DNA from: Betaproteobacteria bacterium
GTDB taxonomy: Bacteria; Pseudomonadota; Gammaproteobacteria; Burkholderiales; SG8-39
NCBI GenBank assembly: GCA_005881355.1
Contig: VBDM01000080.1
Coordinates: forward strand, 1 to 6,715
Reading direction: 5' to 3'
DNA: 6,715 nt
The notes under the pieces were generated by a model. That model searched no databases. It was not told the DNA's origin and saw only the letters and a program-made list of their open reading frames with translations. The stretch's first letter is position 1. Every line of letters starts with the position of its first letter. The position numbers and the translations under genes were made by a program. Shown here in pieces: positions 6,219 to 6,715 of this stretch.

Positions 6219-6715
6219 CAGATATTCAGCGCCCGCTTGTCCACCGCCAGCGCCGCGTCCTTCATCGCCTCCGAGAGCGAAGGATGCGCGTGGCAGATCA
6301 TCCCGATGTCCTCGCTGGTTCCGCGGAACTCCATCGCGACGACGGCTTCGGCGATCAGCTCGGAGGCGAACGCCCCCATGATGTGCACGCCGAGCACGGC
6401 GTCGGTCTTCGCGTCGGCGAGGAATTTCACCATCCCGCTCGTGTCGCCGAGCGCCCGCGCCCGCGCGTTGGCGGAGAACGGGAACGTTCCCGAGCGGTAT
6501 TCGATACCTTCCGCTTTCAGCTGCTGCTCGGTCTTGCCGACCCAGGCGAGCTCGGGTGTCGTGTAGATCACCCAGGGAATCGTGTTGAAATCCACGTGCG
6601 GATGCTGGCCGGCGATGCGCTCGGCCACCGCCACGCCCTCTTCCTCCGCCTTGTGGGCGAGCATCGGTCCGCGCACCACGTCGCCGATCGCCCAGACGTT
6701 GGGAAGATTCGTGCG
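6218..6715 (-). CDS. lpdA: Dihydrolipoamide dehydrogenase (E3), C-terminal part, 5' end cut by window
   Basis: The 165 visible residues are the C-terminal third of a flavoprotein disulphide reductase. They begin with the second FAD-contact motif VWAIGDVVRGPMLAHKAEEEG (about 7-27), continue with PWVIYTTPELAWVGKTE (47-63) at the start of the dimerisation domain, and end with CHAHPSLSEAM (141-151), carrying the catalytic His144-Glu149 pair. E3 reoxidises the dihydrolipoyl groups of 2-oxoacid dehydrogenase complexes, passing electrons through FAD and a redox disulphide to NAD+. The N-terminal FAD domain with the CxxxxC disulphide, about 310 residues, lies beyond the right edge. Its position before zapE suggests it is the E3 of the 2-oxoglutarate dehydrogenase cluster (sucA-sucB-lpdA), but this cannot be confirmed in the window. 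A glutathione or mercuric reductase is excluded by the HAHPSLSE form. Confidence 0.93.
   Translation of the reverse strand, partial: RTNLPNVWAIGDVVRGPMLAHKAEEEGVAVAERIAGQHPHVDFNTIPWVIYTTPELAWVGKTEQQLKAEGIEYRSGTFPFSANARARALGDTSGMVKFLADAKTDAVLGVHIMGAFASELIAEAVVAMEFRGTSEDIGMICHAHPSLSEAMKDAALAVDKRALNI

Noticed and set aside
5322..6566. A 414-codon plus-strand frame opposite zapE and lpdA
   Set aside because: Antisense to conserved ATPase and flavoprotein motifs; no domain of its own.
1..6715. Mobile element, CRISPR array, defence system, tRNA or other RNA gene
   Set aside because: No transposase or integrase motif, no regularly spaced repeats, no tRNA-like cloverleaf and no gap large enough were seen. 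All genes have ordinary housekeeping or metabolic matches.

Overview
The window looks like a chromosomal segment of a GC-rich proteobacterium, most likely a betaproteobacterium. This rests on codon use strongly biased to G/C third positions and on the order lipoamide dehydrogenase then zapE, which I recall as typical of the end of the betaproteobacterial 2-oxoglutarate dehydrogenase cluster. The taxonomic call is inference; no rRNA or tRNA is present.

All seven genes lie on the minus strand, so transcription runs from high to low coordinates and gaps are very short. At the right edge is the C-terminal part of dihydrolipoamide dehydrogenase (6218-6715), joined by a one-base TGATG stop/start overlap to zapE (5052-6218), an AFG1-type ATPase of cell division. 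A 65-base gap with a perfect minus-strand TATAAT follows. A second group then begins: an AcuI/YhdH-type acrylyl-CoA reductase (3994-4986), a receiver plus degenerate-GGDEF response regulator (2847-3992), a propionyl-CoA synthetase prpE (977-2822), a small cytoplasmic GlcG/HbpS-type haem-binding protein (569-967), a stem-loop (532-555), and a second, exported GlcG/HbpS-type protein cut by the left edge (1-490).

Functionally, prpE and acuI both lead to propionyl-CoA: PrpE would activate propionate (possibly acrylate or 3-hydroxypropionate) and AcuI would reduce acrylyl-CoA with NADPH. The response regulator between them and the two DUF336-type proteins behind them form the less understood part of the module.

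The main anomaly is that prpE is broken. Its reading frame shifts near 1213-1217, and comparison with the family suggests that about 50 nt are missing there. The C-terminal domain with the catalytic PKTRSGK lysine is left in another frame. The response regulator has lost the GGDEF catalytic motif. I found no mobile element, CRISPR array, RNA gene or evident defence system. No gene-free stretch exceeds 80 bases.
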